Shown here: positions 17,677 through 26,831 of the stretch, one piece after another | Layout of the letters: each line of letters opens with the position of its first letter | How positions within the stretch are numbered: the stretch's first letter is position 1 | Source of the DNA: Comamonadaceae bacterium | GTDB taxonomy: Bacteria > Pseudomonadota > Gammaproteobacteria > Burkholderiales > Burkholderiaceae_C | Reading direction: 5' to 3' | Assembly (NCBI GenBank): GCA_947453965.1 | Contig: CANGIQ010000001.1 | Span: 116,060 to 180,059 of the forward strand | DNA length: 64,000 bases | The notes under the pieces: model-generated | The model's database searches: none | Told to the model about the DNA's origin: nothing | What the model saw: only the letters and a program-made list of their open reading frames with translations | Program-made: the position numbers and the translations under genes

Positions 17677-18696
17677 ATGCAAGTTGCCAAGTCTTGCGCT
17701 TGTGGCATTGACGTGCATGCACATGTCATTCCCGGCGAGTTCCCGAAGTACCTGGGTTCTGTGGTGCCCTCAGGCTGGCCGTCCATGGCCCCCGCACACG
17801 AATGCCACCGCCACGTGATGATCGATGGCAAGAACTACCGCACCGTGTCCGACAAATGCTGGACCACCTCGCGCCGCTTGGCTGACTTTGCCGACATGGG
17901 CTTGAGCCTGCAAGCAATTTCACCCATGCCTGAGTTGCTGTCGTATTGGATGGCGCCTGCTGACGGTGCGCAGCTGGTGCGTTTTTTGAACGAGCAAATT
18001 GCCACCATGGTGCATGAGTCAGGCGGTCAATTGGTGGGCATGGGTGCAGTGCCTTTGCAAGACGTGGCCTTGGCGATTGACGAGCTGCGGTACATGAAAA
18101 CTGCGTTGGGGCTGCAAGGGGTAGAGATTGGCAGCAACATCAACGGCGTGGTGATGGGCGACCCCAAGTTCGATCCATTCTTTGAAGCCTGCGTGGCCTT
18201 GGACATGCCCGTGTTTGTGCATGCCTTGCGTCCCACCGGCATGGACCGCTTGCTCGGGCCTGCGCCCTTGCAGCAGGTCTTGGCCTATCCCACCGATGTG
18301 GGCTTGGCAGCAGCCTCGGTGCTCACGGGCAACTTGATGACGCGTTACCCCACACTGCGCTTGGCGTTCAGCCACGGCGGCGGCACCTTGGCCATGTTGT
18401 TGCCACGCTTGCAGCAAGCCATGTCGGTGTTTCCTGCGCTCAAAGACAGCGTGCAGCGTTCACCCACCGAGCAAGCGCGCGAACTCTATTACGACACCTT
18501 GGTGTTTGACACGTCGATGCTGCGTCACTTGGTACACACCTTTGGCGCCTCGCAGCTCATGATCGGCACCGACTACCCCTTCAACTTCCACGACCAGCGG
18601 CCCGTTGCGCGTCTTCAAGACGCCGGGTTGGATGCCGCTGTGTTGGACCAACTCACCCATGCCAATGCCCGCCGGTTTTTGGGCTTGGCCGCTTAA
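17677..18696 (+). CDS. Amidohydrolase family protein (aminocarboxymuconate-semialdehyde-decarboxylase-like)
   Basis: GIDVHAHVIPGEFP metal motif; LRLAFSHGGGTLAMLLPRL; MIGTDYPF. Confidence 0.82.
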   Translation: MQVAKSCACGIDVHAHVIPGEFPKYLGSVVPSGWPSMAPAHECHRHVMIDGKNYRTVSDKCWTTSRRLADFADMGLSLQAISPMPELLSYWMAPADGAQLVRFLNEQIATMVHESGGQLVGMGAVPLQDVALAIDELRYMKTALGLQGVEIGSNINGVVMGDPKFDPFFEACVALDMPVFVHALRPTGMDRLLGPAPLQQVLAYPTDVGLAAASVLTGNLMTRYPTLRLAFSHGGGTLAMLLPRLQQAMSVFPALKDSVQRSPTEQARELYYDTLVFDTSMLRHLVHTFGASQLMIGTDYPFNFHDQRPVARLQDAGLDAAVLDQLTHANARRFLGLAA

Positions 18697-18711
18697 TTGT
18701 TTGGAGACTTC

Positions 18712-19620
18712 ATGACCCATGCTTCTTCTCGCATCAGCGCGCTGCGCAGTGTGGCGCTCCAGGTGCCCGACCTGGCCGCCGCAGAAAGTTTTTACACCAC
18801 CATCTGGCACCTCGATGTGGCGGCAAGGACGGAGCACGCGATTTACTTGCGTGGCACTGGGGCCGACCACCATTTGCTCGCTCTGCATGAAGCCCCAGGT
18901 CCGGCACAAATTCGGCATGTCACCTTGCGGGCCCGTGACGCCTCGGCACTCGATGCAGTGGCACAGGCCGCTGTCAAAGCAGGTGGCCAAGTGCTGCAAG
19001 CCAAAGCGCCGGTGACCGAGCCTGGCGGTGGTGTGGCCGTGACTGTGGCCGATCGGGATGGACGTATTTTTCAAGTGGTGCATGGCGATGCCATGCATGC
19101 GGATGCGCATGAAGCCAAAGACAAACCGCTGCGCTTGGCGCATGCTGTGCTCAACAGCCACCATGTGGAGGACACCCGTGGTTTCATGGAAGAGGTGTTT
19201 GACTTTTCGCTTTCAGACCGCACCCGCATCATGGCCTTCATGCGTTGCAACAACGACCACCACAGCATTGCCTTGGGCGACACAGACAACGATGCGCTCA
19301 ACCACATCGCCTTTTTGATGCCCGACCTGGATTCGGTCATGCGCGGTGCCGGGCGCATGAAAGACGCGGGCTTCGCCACCGAGTGGGGCCCCGGGCGCCA
19401 TGGCCCGGGCGACAACGCGTTCAACTATTTCGTCGGCCCCTTTGACGTGGTGATTGAGTACACCGCCGAGGTCGAGCAAATCGACGACAGCTACCAAGCC
19501 GGCCAACCCAGTGACTGGACATGGCCGCCTGGGCGGGTGGACCAATGGGGTATTTCGGCGCCGCCAAGCGCGCGTCTCAAAGAGGCCCAAAAGGCCGTTG
19601 TGTTTGTTTCTTCTCTCTAA
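18712..19620 (+). CDS. VOC family protein, type I extradiol dioxygenase-like
   Basis: Two-domain VOC protein; LAHAVLNSHHVEDT, NHIAFLMPDLDS and FDVVIEYTAEVEQIDD fit 2-His-1-Glu metal ligands. Confidence 0.78.
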   Translation: MTHASSRISALRSVALQVPDLAAAESFYTTIWHLDVAARTEHAIYLRGTGADHHLLALHEAPGPAQIRHVTLRARDASALDAVAQAAVKAGGQVLQAKAPVTEPGGGVAVTVADRDGRIFQVVHGDAMHADAHEAKDKPLRLAHAVLNSHHVEDTRGFMEEVFDFSLSDRTRIMAFMRCNNDHHSIALGDTDNDALNHIAFLMPDLDSVMRGAGRMKDAGFATEWGPGRHGPGDNAFNYFVGPFDVVIEYTAEVEQIDDSYQAGQPSDWTWPPGRVDQWGISAPPSARLKEAQKAVVFVSSL

Positions 19621-19637
19621 ACTTTTAGGACATCAGC

Positions 19638-20501
19638 ATGCGTTTCACCACCTTCCACCACAACGGCCAAGATCGTTTGGGCCTGATCGACGGCGATCAG
19701 GTGATTGACTTGAACCAGGCCCAGCCGCAAGTCAACGCCGATCTGCGCTTGGCTTTGAAGTCGGGCGTCGACTTGACTGCCGCTGCCAAAGCCGCCCTGG
19801 CGTCAAGCGCTGCGCGTTTGCCCATGGCCAGCTTGCAGCTCGCGCCCATCATGCCCGAGCCCGGCAAGATCATTTGCTTGGGGCTGAACTACTTTGACCA
19901 CGCCAAAGAAGGCGGGCGCGACAAGCCCGAGTACCCCTGGTTCTTCTTGCGTTCGGCGTCGTCATTGCTGGCACCGAATGCCAAGGCGATTCGTCCACGC
20001 GTGTCTGAGCGTTTCGACTACGAAGCTGAGCTGGCCGTGGTGATTGGCAAAACCGTCAAGCACGCCACCATGGACAACGCCTTGGATGCAGTGTTTGGCT
20101 ACAGCTGCTTCAACGACATTTCGGTGCGTGATTACCAAAAGAAAACACCGCAGTGGACGATTGGCAAAAACTTCGACCAAACCGGTGGCTTTGGCCCCGT
20201 CTTGGTGAGTGCCGATGAGTTGCCGCCTGGCGCCACCGACTTGCGCATCCAATCGCGCTTGAACGGTCAAATCATGCAAGACGCCAACACCCGCGACATG
20301 ATTTGGGGTGTGGCCGAAACCATCACCTTGCTCACCGAGTGCCTGACCTTGGAGCCCGGTGACTTGATCATCATGGGCACGCCTGCAGGCGTGGGCCAAG
20401 CGCGTACGCCACCTGTGTGGATGAAGCATGGCGACACGATTGAGATTGAGATCGAACACATCGGCTTGTTGCACAACACGATTCAGGACGAGGCCGCTTG
20501 A
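19638..20501 (+). CDS. Fumarylacetoacetate hydrolase family protein
   Basis: KIICLGLNYFDHAKEGG, YEAELAVVIGKTVKHA, GDLIIMGTPAGVGQARTPPVWMKHGDTIEIEIEHIG. Confidence 0.93.
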   Translation: MRFTTFHHNGQDRLGLIDGDQVIDLNQAQPQVNADLRLALKSGVDLTAAAKAALASSAARLPMASLQLAPIMPEPGKIICLGLNYFDHAKEGGRDKPEYPWFFLRSASSLLAPNAKAIRPRVSERFDYEAELAVVIGKTVKHATMDNALDAVFGYSCFNDISVRDYQKKTPQWTIGKNFDQTGGFGPVLVSADELPPGATDLRIQSRLNGQIMQDANTRDMIWGVAETITLLTECLTLEPGDLIIMGTPAGVGQARTPPVWMKHGDTIEIEIEHIGLLHNTIQDEAA

Positions 20502-20503
20502 CC

Positions 20504-22087
20504 ATGGCGCAGACGCTAGATCGCGACATGTACGACGTCGCCATCGTGGGTTTTGGCCCTACGGGCGCGGTGGCTGCTGGCTTGTTGGGCGCCAAAGGCA
20601 TCCGTACCTTTGTGTGCGACAAGTCGCACGAGGTGTATGACAAGCCGCGTGCCATCGCCTTGGACCACGAGATGTCGCGGCTGTTTCAGCAGATGGGGAT
20701 TGGTAAAAAAATCAAACCCTATTTGGAGCCGTTCACCGATTCGGTGTACTACGGTGTGGACGGTCAGGTCATCAAACGCATGTCCACGGTGGCAGCACCT
20801 TATCCGCTGAGTCACACACCGTCGGTGGTGTTCACCCAACCACCGGTGGAGGGCATTCTGCGCGAGTACGCAGCTTCACACGAGGCCGTGACCATCCAAC
20901 TCGGGCTGAGCTTGACTGCGTTGACGCAAGATGCCGCCCACGCCACGCTGACCTTGCAAGCCGAAGACGGCAGCACCTCCCAAGTCAAGGCACGCTATGT
21001 GATCGGCTGCGATGGCGCGAGCAGCACAGTGCGTGCGCAAGCGGGCATCGCGCTGAATGACTTGGGCTTTGATGAGCCCTGGTTGGTGGTCGATGTGATG
21101 GTCAACGCACAAGGCTTGGCCAAGCTGCCCACCACCAGCGTGCAGTACTGCAACCCCGAACGGCCCTCGACCTATGTGATTGGCCCTGGCATGCACCGAC
21201 GTTGGGAAATTTCGATCAACGAAGGCGAAGACCCGAAAGAATTAGCCACACCCGAAGGCGCATGGCGCTTGTTGGCACCGTGGCTCACGCCTGCCGATGG
21301 CAGCTTATGGCGTCAAGCCAGCTACCGTTTTCATGCGTTGGTGGCCCACACCTGGCGCAACGGTCGCGTCTTTGTGGCGGGCGATGCGGCGCACCAGCAG
21401 CCACCGTTCTTGGGGCAGGGCATGTGCCAGGGCGTGCGCGATGCGGTCAACCTGTGTTGGAAGCTCGACGCTGTGTTGCATCACGGTGCCGCAGACAGTT
21501 TGTTGGATTCTTATGGCGCGGAGCGCAAAGCTCATGTGACGGACCTGACGACACGCATCAAACACATTGGCCACATCATCACCGAGCGTGACGTGGCCAA
21601 AGCCCGCGCGCGTGATGCCCAGTTGTTGGCCGAGTGCGGTGGCGTGGTCAAACCCACGCCACGCCAGGATGTGCAACCTGCTTTGTCGGCAGGTTTGTTG
21701 GCCGCTGCGACGCATCCCGCGCGCGGCACCATCTTTCCGCAGCCTTTGCTGAATTTGCCCAACGGGCAGCAAGCGCGCATGGACGATGTGCTGGGGGCAG
21801 GGTGGCGCGTGATCTTGTCGGCCGATGCGGGGGATGATTTTGCGCAAACCACACAGCAGCAGTCAAAGCACCACTCACAGCACCAACACTTGCCTGCTCT
21901 GACCACGGCCCAGCTTGGCACGCCTAAGTTGAACGAGGCCGAAGGCGTGTTGGCGAACTGGTTTCACAAGCACGGCGTGAAAGCCGCCATTGTTCGCCCC
22001 GATCACTACATCTACGGCGTCAGCGCCTCCGCACACGACCTCGCCAGCCAATTGCATGAATTGGCAAATGGTTTGGCCTTGGCTTGA
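20504..22087 (+). CDS. FAD-dependent aromatic hydroxylase, MhpA-like (3-(3-hydroxyphenyl)propionate hydroxylase family)
   Basis: DVAIVGFGPTGAVAAGLLGAKG, YVIGCDGASSTVRAQAGI, VFVAGDAAHQQPPFLGQGMCQGVRDAVNLCWKL. Confidence 0.88.
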   Translation: MAQTLDRDMYDVAIVGFGPTGAVAAGLLGAKGIRTFVCDKSHEVYDKPRAIALDHEMSRLFQQMGIGKKIKPYLEPFTDSVYYGVDGQVIKRMSTVAAPYPLSHTPSVVFTQPPVEGILREYAASHEAVTIQLGLSLTALTQDAAHATLTLQAEDGSTSQVKARYVIGCDGASSTVRAQAGIALNDLGFDEPWLVVDVMVNAQGLAKLPTTSVQYCNPERPSTYVIGPGMHRRWEISINEGEDPKELATPEGAWRLLAPWLTPADGSLWRQASYRFHALVAHTWRNGRVFVAGDAAHQQPPFLGQGMCQGVRDAVNLCWKLDAVLHHGAADSLLDSYGAERKAHVTDLTTRIKHIGHIITERDVAKARARDAQLLAECGGVVKPTPRQDVQPALSAGLLAAATHPARGTIFPQPLLNLPNGQQARMDDVLGAGWRVILSADAGDDFAQTTQQQSKHHSQHQHLPALTTAQLGTPKLNEAEGVLANWFHKHGVKAAIVRPDHYIYGVSASAHDLASQLHELANGLALA

Positions 22088-22122
22088 TTCACAACAACAC
22101 ACACATTCACTAGGAGACAACC

Positions 22123-23097
22123 ATGGAACGCAGACAATTTTTACAAGCCGGCCTGGCTTCGGCCGCAGTGGGCATGAGCGGCGGGGCTTTGGCTCAAGCT
22201 TGGCCAGGACGCCCCATCAAATGGATCTTGTCGCAGCCTGCGGGTTCGGGCCCTGACATCTTGGCACGCTTCGTCGCCGAGAACGTCAGCCGTCGCCTGG
22301 GCCAACCCATCGTGGTGGACAACCGCCCAGGTGGCCAAAACGTGATTGGCGCGCAAGCGGCCATGCGTTCACCCGCCGACGGCTACACCTTTTATTACGC
22401 CACCACCGCAGCCATGGTGACCAATGTGTTCACCTTCAAGTCCTTGCCTTACGACCCCGACAAAGACTTTGCACCGGTGCGCCTGATTGGCCGCAGCCCC
22501 TTCGTCATTGCGGCGGGTGCAGGCTTTGGCGGGGCGAGCTTGGCAGATGCCATTGCCGCTGCCAAGTCGCAACCCGAGAAGCTGGCCATCGCCACCGAAG
22601 GTCCCAAAACCTTTTCGGGCATGTTGGCGGATTCGTTCGCGGCCATGGCCGGCATCAAGTTCACCCATGTGCCGTACAACAAAGCGCCGGATGCGATTCA
22701 AGATGTGATCGGTGGCCGCGTGGATTTCATTTGCTTGCCCGAAGCCGCCTTGCTCAGCTACATCCGCTCTGGCCAAATCAAAGCCTTGGCCGTGAGCACA
22801 GCGCAACGCACGGCCAATTTGCCCTCCGTGCCCACCTTATCTGAAACCTTCTCCGGTTTTGAGTACACCGGCTGGAATGGTTTGTTTGCCCCCGCTGGCA
22901 CGCCCAAAGACATCGTCGAGCACATGAGCCGTGAACTCGAAGCCACCTTGAAGCAACCCGAGGTGGTGCAGCGTTTGCAAACCCTGGGTTCCTTGGCCGA
23001 GACCAAGATGAGCGTGGCCGAGTTTGAAACTTTCATGCGCAACGAACGCACACGCTGGGCGGGTATTGTCAAAGCGATTGGCATCAAACCCGAGTGA
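22123..23097 (+). CDS. Bug/TctC-type substrate-binding protein
   Basis: MERRQFLQAGLASAAVGMSGGALAQAWPGRPIKWILSQPAGSGPDILAR; VVDNRPGGQNVIGA. Confidence 0.93.
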   Translation: MERRQFLQAGLASAAVGMSGGALAQAWPGRPIKWILSQPAGSGPDILARFVAENVSRRLGQPIVVDNRPGGQNVIGAQAAMRSPADGYTFYYATTAAMVTNVFTFKSLPYDPDKDFAPVRLIGRSPFVIAAGAGFGGASLADAIAAAKSQPEKLAIATEGPKTFSGMLADSFAAMAGIKFTHVPYNKAPDAIQDVIGGRVDFICLPEAALLSYIRSGQIKALAVSTAQRTANLPSVPTLSETFSGFEYTGWNGLFAPAGTPKDIVEHMSRELEATLKQPEVVQRLQTLGSLAETKMSVAEFETFMRNERTRWAGIVKAIGIKPE

Positions 23098-23137
23098 TGG
23101 GTTACGCTCTCGCATCATGTCAACCTGAGAGCATCCC

Positions 23138-23704
23138 TTGAACAAGTGCTTATTGGCCGCACTCGCGGCATGTGCAGTGTCGACGGCCGTGCTGGCCGCC
23201 GATGGCGAGGACTACCAACTCAAGGTCGATGTGACGCAGCAGGGCAATGTGTTTCACACCCAAGCCAGCTTCCATCTGCCCTTGAGCCTGTGTCAGGCCT
23301 ACCGCTACTTGACCGACTATGACGCGGCCAAAAGCATTCCAGGCGTGGTGGCTTCCACGACCACTCGCTTGGACGACAGCAAGGCGCGTGTGGAGCGTGT
23401 GTTGCAAGAACGCATTTTGTTTTTCCCCATCAAGATGCGCATGGTGCTGGAGATGACCGAGCTGCCTCACAAGGGCACTGACTTTGTGCAAGTCAGCGGC
23501 GAAGCCAAGTTTTACAAAGGCGGGTGGCGACTGGAAGAAACCGCGCAAGGCACGGCCTTCAAATACCGGGCCGAGTCAGAACCCGACTCTTTGTTTCCTA
23601 AAGCGGTGATTGAGTACTTCATCAAAAACCGCCTGAACAGCAGTTTTGAAGCCATGGCCAAGGCGGGTGCGCAACGTCGGCAGCAAGTGTGTGCGTTGAA
23701 TTAA
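23138..23704 (+). CDS. SRPBCC/START-like secreted protein
   Basis: Signal peptide; CQAYRYLTDYDAAKSIPGVVAS and later pattern typical of polyketide-cyclase/START fold. Confidence 0.6.
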   Translation: MNKCLLAALAACAVSTAVLAADGEDYQLKVDVTQQGNVFHTQASFHLPLSLCQAYRYLTDYDAAKSIPGVVASTTTRLDDSKARVERVLQERILFFPIKMRMVLEMTELPHKGTDFVQVSGEAKFYKGGWRLEETAQGTAFKYRAESEPDSLFPKAVIEYFIKNRLNSSFEAMAKAGAQRRQQVCALN

Positions 23705-23759
23705 CGCACGGCACAACTACGTGAAGTTGTTATAGCAGTACTGTGCGATATAAATTTCA

Positions 23760-23782
23760 TACAAATTATCTAAATATTTGTA
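23760..23782. promoter_or_regulatory. Inverted repeat TACAAAT-N9-ATTTGTA upstream of the toxin-antitoxin genes, candidate autoregulatory operator
   Basis: 7-bp perfect arms in an AT-rich 90-bp intergenic; TTGTTA-N16-TATAAA promoter-like sequence at 23727-23754. Confidence 0.5.
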
Positions 23783-23792
23783 TAATTTTCCC

Positions 23793-24122
23793 ATGAAGAA
23801 ATTATCCTTCTTGGGTACATCACTGGACGATTTACGGGAGTTTCCTGCGCCAGTGAAAAACGAAACAGGATATCAACTAGATCGCGTACAAAGAGGACTG
23901 GAACCTGATGATTTCAAGCCCATGACCACGATTGGTCAAGGTGTTTGGGAGATTCGCATCAGAGATGAGGCAGGTCAATTTCGTGTGATTTACATCGCAA
24001 AGCTCAAAGATGTTGTGTACGTTTTGCACTGCTTTCAAAAGAAAACACAAAGAACAGCGTTGAAAGATCTTGAAATTTCTAACAAACGATTGCGTGAACT
24101 CCTGCAAGGAATGAAATCATGA
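23793..24122 (+). CDS. Type II toxin, RelE/HigB (phage Gp49-like) family
   Basis: DDFKPMTTIGQGVWEIRIRDEAGQFRVIYIAKLKDVVYVLHCFQKKTQRTA; overlaps downstream HTH gene by 4 bp. Confidence 0.88.
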   Translation: MKKLSFLGTSLDDLREFPAPVKNETGYQLDRVQRGLEPDDFKPMTTIGQGVWEIRIRDEAGQFRVIYIAKLKDVVYVLHCFQKKTQRTALKDLEISNKRLRELLQGMKS

Positions 24123-24469
24123 AACCCACACTGTATGAAAGCGTTTGGGACGCTATTGCTGACACGCCCCAAGAGGCCGCCAGCATGAAAGCACGATCAA
24201 AACTCATGATGGCCTTGAGTGAGGTCATCAGTACACGTAAGTTGCGCCAAAAAGAAGCGGCTGAATTGTTGGGTGTTACCCAACCTCGTATTTCTGATCT
24301 GATGCGGGGCAAGATCCACTTGTTCTCATTGGACATGTTGATGGACATGGCCAGTACTGCTGGCATGTCGCCCGAAGTGACGGTGTCTCAATCGCGCGTT
24401 AAGCGTACCGTTGCCAGTCGAACTGCCATGAATCCACGTCGTCACGCGACTGGCGTGCTTGCAGCCTGA
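24119..24469 (+). CDS. XRE-type HTH antitoxin (HigA-like)
   Basis: LRQKEAAELLGVTQPRISDLMRGKIHLFSLDMLMDMA helix-turn-helix; ATGA overlap with toxin gene. Confidence 0.88.
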   Translation: MKPTLYESVWDAIADTPQEAASMKARSKLMMALSEVISTRKLRQKEAAELLGVTQPRISDLMRGKIHLFSLDMLMDMASTAGMSPEVTVSQSRVKRTVASRTAMNPRRHATGVLAA

Positions 24470-24478
24470 TCTCCATAT

Positions 24479-25660
24479 TTAACGCACCGCGCCGCTGGCG
24501 TACAGCGCATCCACTTCTTCGCTGCTGCGCCCCAGCTCTTGCAAGATGGTCCGGGTGTGTTCGCCCAAGTGGGCGGCGAGCGCGGGTGGGGGCATGTCTG
24601 CGCCAGGGAAAATCGCTGCAGCACGCGGTGAGCGCACGCGGCCTACATCGGGGTAGGTGGTGTCGCTCAAGGTGTGGTTGTGCTGGATTTGAGGGTCTTG
24701 GGCCAAATCTTTCTTGTGGTTGACCTTGCCCACCGGAACACCCGCAGCACCCAGGCGAGCCACCAGATCGTGCACCGACTCTTTGAGCACCAGCGGGTCC
24801 AGAATGTCGCGTAACTCGTTGTGGTGATTGCGTCGCAAGATGATGTTCGCAAAGCGCGGGTCTTCTTTGAGGTCGGGCTTGCCCAGCACGCGGCACATGG
24901 CCATGAACTCGTCGTCTTGCGGCGTGATCATGGCGAACCACCCATCGTGGCATTGCCACAGCCGTTGGCTGGCACCAAACTCGGGCGCCGCAGGTGGCTT
25001 GGCATCCAAAAAGCTGTGGTTGTAAAACGCTTCTGGCCAGAGGAACGACACTGCCGCATCGAGCATGGAGAGCTCAATTTTTTGTCCCTCGCCCGTGGTG
25101 GCGCGGGCATGCAGCGCGGCGCACACGGCTTGCGAGGCGGTCAAGGCCGTGATCTTGTCGCACAACAGGGTTTGCAGCAGTTTGGGCTCGCCCGTGGCCA
25201 CATCAGGATGCGCATCGGCAAAGCCAGACACGGCTTGGATGACCGGGTCGTACACGCGGTAGTTGGCAAACGGACCCGAATGGCCAAAGCCCGAAATGGA
25301 CAGGTACACCAAGCGCGGGTTGTAGGCCTTCACAGCCTCGTAGGAAAAGCCCAAACGCGCCAAAGCACCCGGGCGAAAGTTCTCCACCAACACATCGGCC
25401 TTGGCAATCAAGTCGCGCAAGACGCGTGCGCCTTCGGCTTGCTTGACATCAAGCACGATGGAGCGCTTGCCCCGGTTGATGGCAATGAAGAGCCCGGTCA
25501 AATCGCCCACGGCGGGACCAATCACCCGGGTCAGGTCGCCGCCCTGGGTTTCCACCTTGATGACGTCGGCCCCTTGGTCGGCCAAGATGCCTGCGGCCAT
25601 GGGGCCAGAGACCACGGCCGAGAGGTCAACGACTTTGATGCCTTTGAGAGGTGCTTGCAT
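24479..25660 (-). CDS. CaiB/BaiF-type CoA-transferase family protein
   Basis: LKGIKVVDLSAVVSGPMAAGILADQGADVIKVETQGGDLTR; GKRSIVLDVKQAEGARVLRDLIAKADVLVENFRPGAL. Confidence 0.92.
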   Translation of the reverse strand: MQAPLKGIKVVDLSAVVSGPMAAGILADQGADVIKVETQGGDLTRVIGPAVGDLTGLFIAINRGKRSIVLDVKQAEGARVLRDLIAKADVLVENFRPGALARLGFSYEAVKAYNPRLVYLSISGFGHSGPFANYRVYDPVIQAVSGFADAHPDVATGEPKLLQTLLCDKITALTASQAVCAALHARATTGEGQKIELSMLDAAVSFLWPEAFYNHSFLDAKPPAAPEFGASQRLWQCHDGWFAMITPQDDEFMAMCRVLGKPDLKEDPRFANIILRRNHHNELRDILDPLVLKESVHDLVARLGAAGVPVGKVNHKKDLAQDPQIQHNHTLSDTTYPDVGRVRSPRAAAIFPGADMPPPALAAHLGEHTRTILQELGRSSEEVDALYASGAVR

Positions 25661-25691
25661 GACTGTCTCCTGGTGCATCGCCATGTCACGG

Positions 25692-26831
25692 TCACAGGCC
25701 GCGGGCGATGATTTCTTTCATGATTTCGTTGCTGCCGCCGTAAATACGGGCAATGCGCGCATCGACCCACGCGCTGCCAATACCGCTCTCGACCATATAG
25801 CCTTGGCCACCGTGCATTTGTAAAAACTCGTCCAGCAATTTGTTTTGCATTTCCGATGCATTGAGCTTGGCCATGGCGGCGCGCTCGGCGTTGAGCTGGC
25901 CTTGTAGATGCAATTCCAAACAATGATCGACAAAGACCCGCAGCATGGTGGCCTGTGCTTTGGCTTCGGCCAGGCGAAAACGGGTGTTTTGGTAGGAGAA
26001 CACGCTTTGCCCAAAGGCTTTGCGGTCGCGTGTGTAGGCCAGGGTGCGGTCTAAAAAAGTTTCGATCGAGGCAGCGGCGCGAATGGCAATGATCAAGCGC
26101 TCTTGTGCGAGTTGGTGCATCAAGTAGCCAAAGCCCTTGTTTTCTTCGCCGAGTCGGTTTGTCAGGGGCACCCGAACATCTTGAAAAAACAGCTCGGCCG
26201 TGTCTTGGCCTTTGAGACCAATCTTGCGCATCGGTGAGCTGCGCGAAAAGCCAGGCATGCCGTCTTCCACGCACAGCAGCGACATGCCTTTGGCCGCCAA
26301 TTGCGGATCTGTTTTGGCCACCACGATCACCAAGCCCGCATGGATGCCGTTGGAGATGTAGGTTTTTTGGCCATTGAGCACATAGTGGTCACCCTCCACA
26401 CGGGCATGGGTGCGCACGGCTTTGACGTCGCTGCCCGCGTCGGGCTCGGTCATGGCGATGGCGCCAATCAACTCACCGCTGGCCATGCGTGGCAGCCAGC
26501 GTTGCTGCTGGGCCTCGCTGCCGTAGGCCAAGAGGTAGGGCGCTACCACGTCGGAATGCAAGCTAAAGCCGACACCGGTGGCGTTGACCCGGGCCAGCTC
26601 TTCAATCACCACGGCCGAGTGGCCAAAGTCGCCACCGCCGCCGTAGGGCGGGGGCAGGGTGCAGCACAGCAAACCGGCCTCACCGGCTTTGCGCCAAACC
26701 GATTGGGGCACCAAACCTTGTTCTTCCCATTGCGCATGAAATGGCGCAATTTCGCGCTCGACAAAACGGCGCACCTGAACCCGAAATTGCTCGTGGTCTT
26801 CGCGCAGCACGGTGCGGTGTGGGGCTTGCAT
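25692..26831 (-). CDS. Acyl-CoA dehydrogenase family protein
   Basis: IGAIAMTEPDAGSDVKAVRTHA; YTRDRKAFGQSVFSYQNTRFRLAE; QMHGGQGYMVE; RIYGGSNEIMKEIIARGL. Confidence 0.94.
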   Translation of the reverse strand: MQAPHRTVLREDHEQFRVQVRRFVEREIAPFHAQWEEQGLVPQSVWRKAGEAGLLCCTLPPPYGGGGDFGHSAVVIEELARVNATGVGFSLHSDVVAPYLLAYGSEAQQQRWLPRMASGELIGAIAMTEPDAGSDVKAVRTHARVEGDHYVLNGQKTYISNGIHAGLVIVVAKTDPQLAAKGMSLLCVEDGMPGFSRSSPMRKIGLKGQDTAELFFQDVRVPLTNRLGEENKGFGYLMHQLAQERLIIAIRAAASIETFLDRTLAYTRDRKAFGQSVFSYQNTRFRLAEAKAQATMLRVFVDHCLELHLQGQLNAERAAMAKLNASEMQNKLLDEFLQMHGGQGYMVESGIGSAWVDARIARIYGGSNEIMKEIIARGL

